This document shows, piece by piece, positions 12,367 through 19,648 of a DNA stretch of 64,000 nt. This DNA comes from Saccharothrix algeriensis (GTDB taxonomy: Bacteria; Actinomycetota; Actinomycetes; Mycobacteriales; Pseudonocardiaceae), in NCBI RefSeq assembly GCF_016907655.1, contig NZ_JAFBCL010000001.1:4498001-4562000 (forward strand), read 5' to 3'. How positions within the stretch are numbered: position 1 is the first letter of the stretch; every line of letters starts with the position of its first letter. Both the position numbers and the translations under genes were made by a program. The notes under the pieces were generated by a model that did not search any database, was not told where the DNA came from, and worked only from the letters and a program-made list of their open reading frames with translations.

Positions 12367-12696
12367 ATGTCTGCTGAAACCGATCCCAAGCTCGTCGAGG
12401 AGATCGACGCCATCGGCGACGCCGTCGCCGAGGCGACCGACACCGCCGGTGTCGCGCTGCGGGTGTCGATCGGCGGTGAGCGGAAGGGCGGCGGCGGTTC
12501 GGTGCCCGAGGGGGGTCCGTACCAGACGCACAGCATGCCCGGCGGCGACCCCGACGACCCGGACGGCGGCCCGTACCAGCCGCACGAGCCGGACCCGGGC
12601 AAGACGCAACCGTTGACCCCGACCGGCGGTCCTTACCAGTCGCACTCCGCCCCGGAGGCGATCGCCGCCGCGGGAGCCGTCGCCGCGAAGAACTAG
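12367..12696 (+). CDS. Small GGPYQxH-repeat protein, partner of the TPR-CHAT protease gene
   Basis: A 109-residue protein of unknown family. Residues 1-32 look like an amphipathic helix plus strand (KLVEEIDAIGDAVAEATD). The rest is glycine/proline-rich and disordered, with three copies of a motif GGPYQxH at residues 49-55, 67-73 and 87-93 (x = T, P, S), spaced 18 and 20 residues apart. There is no signal peptide, membrane segment or cysteine. A strong SD (GGGGAGGA) sits six bases before the ATG. The stop falls in a 17-bp tandem repeat. The next gene, 195 bases on, encodes a CHAT-domain protease; the regular exposed motifs make this protein a candidate substrate, adaptor or effector. That link is inference from position only. 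Confidence 0.8.
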   Translation: MSAETDPKLVEEIDAIGDAVAEATDTAGVALRVSIGGERKGGGGSVPEGGPYQTHSMPGGDPDDPDGGPYQPHEPDPGKTQPLTPTGGPYQSHSAPEAIAAAGAVAAKN

Positions 12697-12780
12697 TCGC
12701 CGCGAAGGACCAGTCGCCGCGAAGGACCAGTCGCCGCGAAGGACCAGTCGCCGCGAAGAACCGGTCACCGCGAGGGAATT
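12679..12780 (+). repeat. 17-bp tandem repeat across the 3' end of the small-protein gene
   Basis: Five to six copies of GTCGCCGCGAAGGACCA: 12679-12695, 12696-12712, 12713-12729 and 12730-12746 nearly identical, 12747-12763 and 12764-12780 diverged. The first copy encodes the last residues VAAKN and its variant end supplies the TAG stop. The unit is not a multiple of three, so copy number or point changes would alter the C terminus. The following 110 bases up to the CHAT gene are GC-rich with a small palindrome TTCCCCG-CCG-CGGGGAA and no gene. Confidence 0.85.
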
Positions 12781-12891
12781 CCCCGCCGCGGGGAACTCCT
12801 CGCCGCGGGGACCAGCGGTGGGGCCGGCGCCGAGCCGGTCGCGCTGCCAGCCGGACGGGTGGCAGTGCGACCGGCTCGCCTGTGCTCTCAT

Positions 12892-15504
12892 ATGAGGGTG
12901 CCTCTGGCGACCGCCGACCCCGTGGGGGATGCCCGCGAACTGCACCGCAAGGGCAAGGCATCCGCTTCCGCGAACCGCTACCTGACCGCCACCCGCATCC
13001 TGCGCCGGGGGCTCGCCCTGCTCGACGGGGCCGCCGGCGGCCCGGACCCGGTGGGCCGGCTGGAGGTCCGCATCAGGCTGCTGATCACCCTGTCGTTCTG
13101 CCACGCCGAGACCGAGGGCCTGGAAGCGGGCCTGACCCGGCTCGCGACCGCCCGCGACCTGCTCGCGGACCTGCCCGGTGGCGCGCTGCGCGACGAGCTG
13201 ACCAGCCTCGTCAACGGCGTCCAGGGCGTCCTGCTGTTCCGCGTGGGGCGCATCGAGGAGGGCATCGCCTACGTCGACCTCGACGTCGCCCACCACGAAC
13301 GCCTGCTGGCCGCCGCCGACGACCCCACCGCCGTCGTCCAGTCCCTGGTCACCACGCTCACCAACCGCGGCAACGCCTACGGCGAGGTCCACCGCATCGC
13401 CGAGGCGGTGCGCGACCTCGACCGCGCCGTCGAGCTGGCCGCCGAGCACGACCTGCCGCTGCGCGCCGCGATCGCCACCCACGCGCTGGGCAACGTGCTG
13501 CGCCTGGCCGGCGACATCCCGCAGGCCCTGCGCCGCTACCAGGAGGCCAACCGCGCCTTCCGCGAGCTGGAACCCGGGCTGCTGCTGCGCCTGGGCATCG
13601 ACCAGGCCGAGGCGATGATCAGCGTCGGGCTGGCCGACGAGGCGGGCCGGCTGCTCGACGAGGTGCTGCCCGAGCTGCGCCGCCAGCGCATCGGCCAGGA
13701 CGTCGCCGAAGCCGAGCTGTACCGGGGCGCGGCGGCCCTGGCCGACGGCGACCTGGCGACCGCCCGCCGCATGGCCAGGTCCGCGCAGCGCCGGCTCGTG
13801 CGCCGCGGCAGCCCCGCGTGGGCGGCCGTCGCGGGCCTGATCGAACTGCGCGTGGACGTGCTGCGGGCCATCGAGTCCCGCCGCTCGTCACCGGCGGTCC
13901 TGCGCCGCGCCCTGGAGCTCGCGGCCCGGCTCGACGCGCTGCGGCTGCCCGACCAGGCCACCGTGGCCACCGTGCTGGCCGCGCGCATGGAGGTGCGGCA
14001 CGGCAACCTCGACAGCGCCGCCGACCTGCTGCGCGGCGTGGCGGGCGCCCGGCGCTTCGCCCCCATCGACCACCGGATGCTGCTGCGCCTGTGCCGGGCG
14101 GAACTCGCGCTGGCGCGCGGCAACCGGCGGGTGGCGCTGGCCCAGGCGAAGGCGGGGCTGGCCGAGCTGGGCCGGCTGCGCGACCGGATGGGCGGCCTCG
14201 AACTGGTCTCCGGCACCGCGCTGCACGGTCGCGAGCTGGGCGACCTGGCCGTGCGGCTGGTGCTGCGCGGCGGCGACTCGGCCGCGACGGCCCGCCGCCT
14301 GTTCACCTGGCTGGAGCGCACCCGCGCCCAGCTCTACCGCTACGACCCGGTCGAGTCCACAGTGGACTCGGCGCTGAGCGAGCGGATCGCCGAGGTCCGC
14401 CGGCTCAGCCGCGCCCTGCTGCGCGCCCGGCTGGACGGCCTGGCCACCGGGCAGCTGGAGGACCGGCTGGCGGCCGGCCAGCGGGAGGCCATGCGCCTGG
14501 GGTGGAGCGAGAGCCCGTGGGGCAGGCCCCGCCCGGTGGCCACCGCCGACGAGGTGGTGGCCCGGCTCGGCGACCGGGCCCTGGTGAGCTTCGCGGCGTG
14601 CGGCGACGAGCTGGTGGCCGTCGTCCTGGCCGGCGGGCGGGTCCGGATGCGCCGCCTCGGGTCGGCCGAGGAGGCGACCGAGCGCGCCCGCCGCCTGCAC
14701 GCCGACCTCAACGCCCTGGCGCCCGACCACCTGCCGCCGCCGCTGGCGGAGGTCATCGCGGCGTCGGCCCGCCGGGAGGCCGAGAACCTGGACCGCCTGC
14801 TCCTGCGACCCCTGGCGGGGCTGATCGGGCAGCGGGAGCTGGTGGTGGTGCCGACCGGGGCGCTGCACGTGGTGCCGTGGGGCGTCCTGCCCACGTGCGC
14901 GAACCGCCCGACGGTGGCGGTGCCGTCGGCGACCTCGTGGCTGTCCACCACCCGGGCCGACGGCGAGCAGACCTCCGGCGTCCTGCTGGTCCGGGGGCCG
15001 GGCCTGCAGGCGGCGCAGGGCGAGATCGACCGCCTGGCGGGCTACCACCGCGACGCCAAGCTGCTGGGCGTGGCCGACGCCAAGGTCGGCTCGGTGCTCG
15101 ACTCGCTGGACGGGGTGGACCTCGCCCACATCGCGGCGCACGGCGAGCACGAACCGGAGAACGCCCTGTTCTCCCGGCTGGAGCTGGTCGACGGCGCCCT
15201 GTTCGCCCACGAGGTGGGCCGGGTCCGCCGCCCGCCGCGCCGCGTGGTGCTGGCGGCGTGCGAACTGGCCCTCAACCGCGTGCGGCCCGGCGACGAGCCG
15301 CTGGGCTTCGCCGGCGCCCTGCTGGCGGGCGGCGCGCGGACGGTCATCGCCGCGTCGAGCCGGGTGGGCGACAAGCCCTCCGCCGAGGCGATGGCCGACT
15401 TCCACCACAACCTGGCCGCCGGCGCCTCCCCCGCGGTGGCCCTGGCCGAGGCGGTGGCGGTGGACCCCCTGCGCCGCCCCTTCGTCTGCCTGGGCTCGGG
15501 CTGA
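12892..15504 (+). CDS. TPR-CHAT protein (caspase-family protease with tetratricopeptide repeats)
   Basis: An 870-residue protein. Residues ~15-480 are helical TPR-like repeats (for example RGNAYGEVHRIAEAVRDLDRA and HALGNVLRLAGDIPQALRRY). Residues ~600-870 are a CHAT domain, the bacterial caspase/separase-like protease fold, with RELVVVPTGALHVVPWGVLP, the catalytic histidine H750 in HIAAHGEHE and the catalytic cysteine C790 in VVLAACELALNR both kept. CHAT proteases cleave protein targets, often in defence or cell-death modules, with the TPR part sensing or recruiting. No signal peptide. ATG at 12892 chosen; an in-frame GTG at 12859 would add 11 residues and neither has a clear SD. The partner is probably the GGPYQxH protein upstream. 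A hairpin terminator follows. Confidence 0.9.
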   Translation: MRVPLATADPVGDARELHRKGKASASANRYLTATRILRRGLALLDGAAGGPDPVGRLEVRIRLLITLSFCHAETEGLEAGLTRLATARDLLADLPGGALRDELTSLVNGVQGVLLFRVGRIEEGIAYVDLDVAHHERLLAAADDPTAVVQSLVTTLTNRGNAYGEVHRIAEAVRDLDRAVELAAEHDLPLRAAIATHALGNVLRLAGDIPQALRRYQEANRAFRELEPGLLLRLGIDQAEAMISVGLADEAGRLLDEVLPELRRQRIGQDVAEAELYRGAAALADGDLATARRMARSAQRRLVRRGSPAWAAVAGLIELRVDVLRAIESRRSSPAVLRRALELAARLDALRLPDQATVATVLAARMEVRHGNLDSAADLLRGVAGARRFAPIDHRMLLRLCRAELALARGNRRVALAQAKAGLAELGRLRDRMGGLELVSGTALHGRELGDLAVRLVLRGGDSAATARRLFTWLERTRAQLYRYDPVESTVDSALSERIAEVRRLSRALLRARLDGLATGQLEDRLAAGQREAMRLGWSESPWGRPRPVATADEVVARLGDRALVSFAACGDELVAVVLAGGRVRMRRLGSAEEATERARRLHADLNALAPDHLPPPLAEVIAASARREAENLDRLLLRPLAGLIGQRELVVVPTGALHVVPWGVLPTCANRPTVAVPSATSWLSTTRADGEQTSGVLLVRGPGLQAAQGEIDRLAGYHRDAKLLGVADAKVGSVLDSLDGVDLAHIAAHGEHEPENALFSRLELVDGALFAHEVGRVRRPPRRVVLAACELALNRVRPGDEPLGFAGALLAGGARTVIAASSRVGDKPSAEAMADFHHNLAAGASPAVALAEAVAVDPLRRPFVCLGSG

Positions 15505-15512
15505 GGCCGACC

Positions 15513-15538
15513 CCGCCCATCCCTCGCGGGAGGGGCGG
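15513..15538 (+). terminator. Hairpin after the TPR-CHAT gene
   Basis: 11-base arms (15513-15523 with 15528-15538) with one A/G mismatch and a TCGC loop, in the 50 bases between convergent genes. Confidence 0.5.
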
Positions 15539-15554
15539 TGGACCGGCGGCGCGG

Positions 15555-16733
15555 TCAGTCCCGGCCGTTCTCCGAGCCGGACTGGCGGACGACGACGGCC
15601 ACCCGGTCGTCGCTGGACACCGGGGCGCCGCCGGCGTCCTTGTTGACCGTGCCCACCAGCGCGGCGTTGTCGTCGATCGCCACCATCGCGCCGATCCGCC
15701 CGTAGCCGCCCTCCTCGTCCAGGTAAGGCTCCGGCTTGCCGGTGAAGCCGCCATCCGGGTTCATCGGCAGCACCAGCGTGCCCGGCGCCCTCGACGTGCC
15801 CAGCCAGACCGCGTTCGACAGCGCCGCGCAGCCGCTCACCCCCGGCTTGTCCGGCCACGACCACGCCGGGTCGCCCAGCGGCCTGCCCGCCTCCACCCGG
15901 TACAGCAGGTCGCCGGCCGCGCCCGCGTCGGTCACCCACGTCTTCGAGCCGTCCCCGGACACGCACAGCCCGCCCGGCGACCGCAGGCCCGACGCCAGCA
16001 CCCGCGAGCCCTCCGTCGGGTTGCCGCGCGCCGGCTGCCCCGACCCGTCGATCCGCAGCACCTTCCCGGCCAGCGACGCCGGGTCGGCGGCCGACGCCGG
16101 GTCGCCCGCGTCGCCGGTGGCCACCAGCAGCGCGCCGGTCCGGTCGTGGGCCAGCACGCCCCGGTTGCCCGACGGGCCCCTCGGGATGCCGGTCAGCACG
16201 GGCTTGGGCACGTCACCGGGCGCGATCCGCAGCACGCGGTTGTCGGTCGGCGTCGTCAGGTACACGTAGACGAGCTGGTCCTCCGGGTAGGTCGGCGACA
16301 GCGTCAACCCGGTCAGCCCGCCGTCGGACGACGCGTCCACCTCGAACGCGTGCAGCACCACCGGCTCCACGTCCTTGGTGACCCGCACCAGCCGACCCGT
16401 GGCGCGCTCGGTCGCCAGCGCCGTCACCGCGCCCGTCGTCTGGTTCACGTCCGTCAGCGCCACCGCCGACACGGGTGACAGGCACGTGCCGACGACCGCC
16501 GGGTTGAAGTCCTTGCAGCCCTGCGGCGGCGGCACGGGGGTCTGCTGCCCCGGCCGGCCCTGGCCGGGGCTGCCCGGCAGCTGGCCGGGCAGCTCGGGCT
16601 CGGGCCCGGCCTGCGGCGTGAGCTGCGGCGCGGGGCTCCACCCGGTCGGGGCCGGCTGCTCGGGGAAGCTCGCGCAACCGGCGGCCAGCAGGCCGACGGC
16701 GCAGCCGACCAGCACCCCACGGAGACGTGACAC
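15555..16733 (-). CDS. Lipoprotein of the glucose/sorbosone dehydrogenase beta-propeller family (LppZ-like)
   Basis: A 392-residue exported lipoprotein. The N terminus has a short basic start, hydrophobic core and lipobox LLAAGC, followed by a ~50-residue Pro/Gly/Gln-rich linker. From about residue 80 the repeats of a six-bladed PQQ-type sugar dehydrogenase propeller are visible (GGLTGLTLSPTYPEDQLVYV, GSRVLASGLRSPGGLCV, DLLYRVEAG). The family oxidises sugars with PQQ in some members, but many actinobacterial LppZ-like proteins have no shown activity. GTG start at 16733 places the signal sequence correctly. It occupies the same place relative to gatB and doxX as lppZ (Rv3006) in mycobacteria. 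Confidence 0.85.
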   Translation of the reverse strand: MSRLRGVLVGCAVGLLAAGCASFPEQPAPTGWSPAPQLTPQAGPEPELPGQLPGSPGQGRPGQQTPVPPPQGCKDFNPAVVGTCLSPVSAVALTDVNQTTGAVTALATERATGRLVRVTKDVEPVVLHAFEVDASSDGGLTGLTLSPTYPEDQLVYVYLTTPTDNRVLRIAPGDVPKPVLTGIPRGPSGNRGVLAHDRTGALLVATGDAGDPASAADPASLAGKVLRIDGSGQPARGNPTEGSRVLASGLRSPGGLCVSGDGSKTWVTDAGAAGDLLYRVEAGRPLGDPAWSWPDKPGVSGCAALSNAVWLGTSRAPGTLVLPMNPDGGFTGKPEPYLDEEGGYGRIGAMVAIDDNAALVGTVNKDAGGAPVSSDDRVAVVVRQSGSENGRD

Positions 16734-16744
16734 GGTCGCCAAGG

Positions 16745-17650
16745 CTAGGCGCGCGGTCGTGAACGTGAGGTGAGCAGGTCGGGCGCGCCCCGCCCCGCGG
16801 CCGGGCCGCGGGCCTCCTCCAGCGCCCGGTCCACCGCCCGGTCCACCGCCGCCGCGCGGTCCAGCAGCAGCACCAGCTCGTCCACCACCACCCCCGGGGC
16901 CTCCAGCGGCAGGAAGTGCGTGTTCGGCAGCACCCGGACCCGGGCCTGCGGCAGCCCCGCCACCGGGCCGACCACGCTGTCCGGCGCCGCCAGCCAGTCG
17001 TACCGGCCGGCCAGCACCGTCGTGGGGCACGTCACGCCGGTCAGGTCCAGCCTCGGCGCGCTCCCCAGCGCGAGCGCCAGCGTGAAGTACCAGCCCCAGT
17101 CGTGCTCCAGGAACCGCCGCAACGACTCCACCACCGGCCACGGCCCGCCCGGCGCCGGCACCCGGTGCAGCACGGCGCCCAGCAGCGGGCCCACGCGCCG
17201 CAGGGCCTTCGCCGACGCCACCCCGACCAGCCTGCGCACGTCCTCCGGCACGCCCGGCAGGCCGAGGACGCCCGCGAACGGGTCACCCGGCGCGCCCGCC
17301 ACGAGCATCAGCCCCGACACCCGGTCGGGGTGGCGCAGCGCCAGCGCGGCGGCCACCGTGACGCCCATCGCCCAGCCCACCACCACGCACCGCTCGACAC
17401 CGCCCGCGTCCAGCACGGCCACCGCGTCGGCGACGTGGTCCCGCAACCCGATCCGCGCCGGGTCGGCCGGGCGGTGCGAACCCGGCGTACCGCGGTGGCG
17501 CCAGCCGTGGACGCGCGCGACCCGCAGCACCGGCCACGCGGTCGGCGCGGCGCCCAGCCCGGGGCTCAGCAGCACGTCCGGACCGTCCACGTCGGTGCGC
17601 CACGCCCCGATCCGGGTGCCGTCGTCGGAGAACACGACATGTTCCCGCAT
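16745..17650 (-). CDS. Alpha/beta-hydrolase fold protein with alanine at the nucleophile position
   Basis: A 301-residue alpha/beta hydrolase. The oxyanion region (LSPGLGAAPTAW), the acid (GRYDWLAAPDS) and the histidine loop (LPNTHFLPLEAPG) are in the expected order, but the nucleophile elbow GxSxG reads GWAMG, with A94 where serine is expected. The codon is GCG on the coding strand, two or more changes from the usual serine codons except TCG. Hydrolase activity of the ordinary kind is therefore unlikely; the protein could act as a ligand sensor or lyase-type enzyme. It lies 11 bases upstream of the lipoprotein gene on the same strand and is divergent from the 2-hydroxyacid dehydrogenase. Confidence 0.85.
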   Translation of the reverse strand: MREHVVFSDDGTRIGAWRTDVDGPDVLLSPGLGAAPTAWPVLRVARVHGWRHRGTPGSHRPADPARIGLRDHVADAVAVLDAGGVERCVVVGWAMGVTVAAALALRHPDRVSGLMLVAGAPGDPFAGVLGLPGVPEDVRRLVGVASAKALRRVGPLLGAVLHRVPAPGGPWPVVESLRRFLEHDWGWYFTLALALGSAPRLDLTGVTCPTTVLAGRYDWLAAPDSVVGPVAGLPQARVRVLPNTHFLPLEAPGVVVDELVLLLDRAAAVDRAVDRALEEARGPAAGRGAPDLLTSRSRPRA

Positions 17651-17666
17651 GGCCGACAGTGTGCCG

Positions 17667-17672
17667 TAGCGT
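17667..17672 (+). promoter_or_regulatory. -10-like element for the 2-hydroxyacid dehydrogenase gene
   Basis: TAGCGT, six bases before the GTG at 17679. Confidence 0.45.
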
Positions 17673-17678
17673 GCGGGT

Positions 17679-18593
17679 GTGACGCTTACCGTGTTGGTCC
17701 CCGACGACCTCGGCCTCCGCGTGCTGTCCGCTGTGGAGGGTGTGCGCCCGGTCCGGTACTCGGCGGGCGCCGAGCTGCCGCCCGAGGCCGCGCACGCCGA
17801 GGTCCTCGTGCCGAAGTTCCTCCAGGACACCGACCCGCGCGAGTTCTTCGGGCGGCTGCCTAAGTTGCGCCTGGTGCAGTTGCTGAGCGCGGGGGCGGAG
17901 CGGTTCATCGGGACCCTGCCCGACGGGGTGGCGCTGTCCACGGGCCGCGGCGCGCACGGCGGCAGCACCGCCGAGTGGGCGATCGGGGCGCTGCTGGCGG
18001 TCTACCGCGACTTCCCGGTGTTCGAGCGGGCGCGGCAGGAGCGGCGGTGGGACTACCACCTGACGGAGACGTTGCAGGACAAGGAGGTGCTCGTCGTCGG
18101 GGCGGGCGACCTCGGCGAGCAGTTCCGGCGGCGGCTGGAGCCCTTCGGCGCGACCGCGACGATGGTCGGCCGCACCGCGCGGGACGGCGTGCACGGGGTG
18201 GCCGAGCTGCCGGAGCTGGTCGGCCGGTTCGACGCGGTGCTGCTGGTCGTGCCGCTGACCGAGGAGACCGCGGGGCTGGTGGACGCCGCGCTCCTGGCCC
18301 GGATGAAGGACGGGGCGATCCTGGTCAACGCGGCGCGCGGGCCGGTGGTGGACACCGACGCCCTGGTGGCCGAGCTGGTGTCCGGGCGGCTGCGGGCGGC
18401 GCTGGACGTGACCGACCCGGAGCCGCTGCCCGCCGACCACCCGCTGTGGACCGCACCGGGCCTGTTCCTGACGCCGCACGTGGCCGGCTCCTGCACCGGC
18501 CACGCGGAGCGCGCCTACGCCGTGGTCGCGTCGGAGGTGGAGCGGTTCGCCCGCGGGGAGGAGCCGCGGAACCTGGTGCGCGGCGCCTACTGA
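17679..18593 (+). CDS. D-isomer-specific 2-hydroxyacid dehydrogenase family protein
   Basis: A 304-residue NAD(P)-dependent oxidoreductase. The Rossmann motif is VVGAGDLGEQF (about 142-152), and the catalytic arginine (NAARGPVVD), glutamate (DVTDPEPLP) and histidine (LTPHVAGSC) are all present. The family reduces 2-keto acids or oxidises D-2-hydroxyacids; the substrate is not evident. The N-terminal substrate domain is shorter and less conserved than in SerA. GTG start follows the -10-like element directly. It is monocistronic as far as can be seen and divergent from the nucleophile-less hydrolase. Confidence 0.88.
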   Translation: MTLTVLVPDDLGLRVLSAVEGVRPVRYSAGAELPPEAAHAEVLVPKFLQDTDPREFFGRLPKLRLVQLLSAGAERFIGTLPDGVALSTGRGAHGGSTAEWAIGALLAVYRDFPVFERARQERRWDYHLTETLQDKEVLVVGAGDLGEQFRRRLEPFGATATMVGRTARDGVHGVAELPELVGRFDAVLLVVPLTEETAGLVDAALLARMKDGAILVNAARGPVVDTDALVAELVSGRLRAALDVTDPEPLPADHPLWTAPGLFLTPHVAGSCTGHAERAYAVVASEVERFARGEEPRNLVRGAY

Positions 18594-18685
18594 TCCCGGC
18601 CCCCGCGGCCGGCCCGCCTTCGATTAGCCCTTCCGGGTTAGCCCAGGAGGCGCAACGGACGCTCGCGGACATCCCCCGAACCTCC

Positions 18686-18691
18686 TAACGT
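18686..18691 (+). promoter_or_regulatory. -10-like element for the doxX gene
   Basis: TAACGT, eight bases before the GTG at 18700. Confidence 0.45.
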
Positions 18692-18699
18692 GCGGGTGC

Positions 18700-19491
18700 G
18701 TGGCTACTCACGACGACGCCCGGAAGCCCTCGGGCGGCTACTCCGACGAAGGTCTCCACCAGGGTCCGACGAGCGGCGCGGGCGGAGGGGCGCACCACTT
18801 CGACGACACCCGGGCGACGGGCGACACCGCTGCCTTCGACACGGCTGCCTTCGACACGGCCGGCTACACCCCGCCGGGCTACACACCGGACGCCGCCGGC
18901 TACACCCCGATCGACACGTCCACCCCGCCGGGCAGGCCGGCCCACCGCGCCGAGGACGGCCGCGAACCGCCCAGGTGGACGGGCAGCGCCGACCTCGGGC
19001 TGCTGGTGCTGCGCCTGGCGCTGGGCGGGGCGTTCCTCGGCCACGGCCTGCAGAACCTCTTCGGCCTGTTCGGCGGGGTGGGCGTGGACGCGTTCGCGGG
19101 CAACCTCGCCGACCTCGGCTACCGGCAGGAGCGGATCCTCGCGTGGGTGGCCGGCATCGCCGAACTGGTCGGCGGCGGCCTCCTCGTCCTGGGCCTGTTC
19201 ACCCCGCTGGCCGCGGCGGCCGTCCTGGGCGTGGTGGCCAACGCCATCGCCCAGAAGTACGGCGCCGACCCGTTCCCGGCCGAAGGCGTCCGCCACTTCC
19301 TGACCCCGGAGGGCGTCGAGCAGGAGGTCGCCTACGCGGCCATGGCCTTCGCGCTCCTGTTCACCGGCCCGGGCCGCGCAGCGCTCGACCGCAACCGCGG
19401 CTGGTTCCGCCACCCGCTGCCGGCCGGCGTCCTCTGCCTCCTCCTGGCCGCCGGCGCGGCCACCACGACCCTGCTGGTGTTCCACGACTGA
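18700..19491 (+). CDS. DoxX family membrane protein (Rv3005c-like) with repetitive N-terminal tail
   Basis: A 263-residue protein. The first ~95 residues are hydrophilic and low-complexity, with repeated AAFDTA and GYTP units. The remainder is a DoxX-type four-helix membrane domain (LLVLRLALGGAFLGHGLQNLF; ILAWVAGIAELVGGGLL). In mycobacteria the homologue works with SodA and SseA in a membrane oxidoreductase complex; that partner set is not in the window. GTG start is preceded by TAACGT. The cytoplasmic tail is unusual for the family and its tyrosine/proline repeats could mediate binding. Position before the ilv genes is conserved with mycobacteria. Confidence 0.85.
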   Translation: MATHDDARKPSGGYSDEGLHQGPTSGAGGGAHHFDDTRATGDTAAFDTAAFDTAGYTPPGYTPDAAGYTPIDTSTPPGRPAHRAEDGREPPRWTGSADLGLLVLRLALGGAFLGHGLQNLFGLFGGVGVDAFAGNLADLGYRQERILAWVAGIAELVGGGLLVLGLFTPLAAAAVLGVVANAIAQKYGADPFPAEGVRHFLTPEGVEQEVAYAAMAFALLFTGPGRAALDRNRGWFRHPLPAGVLCLLLAAGAATTTLLVFHD

Positions 19492-19648
19492 CCGCGCCGC
19501 CCCGCGCCCGCCCACCGCGCAAGCGGTTGCGACCGACGGGGCGCCGGCGAGCGGGCTGCCCGCGACCAGGCCGCCCCGTTCCCGCCGCGGGCCGGGCGGC
19601 CGGGGAGGCCCGCACGCCGCACCGCCGTGCCGCCCCCCGTCCGCGGGG

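Noticed and set aside
12679-12780. Possible CRISPR array
   Set aside because: Repeats are 17 bp, contiguous without spacers, and partly coding; no cas genes nearby.
12882-16478. A 1198-codon plus-strand frame through the CHAT gene and the following lipoprotein
   Set aside because: Runs out of frame across two genes on opposite strands, Pro/Arg/Gly-rich, no start signal or domain.
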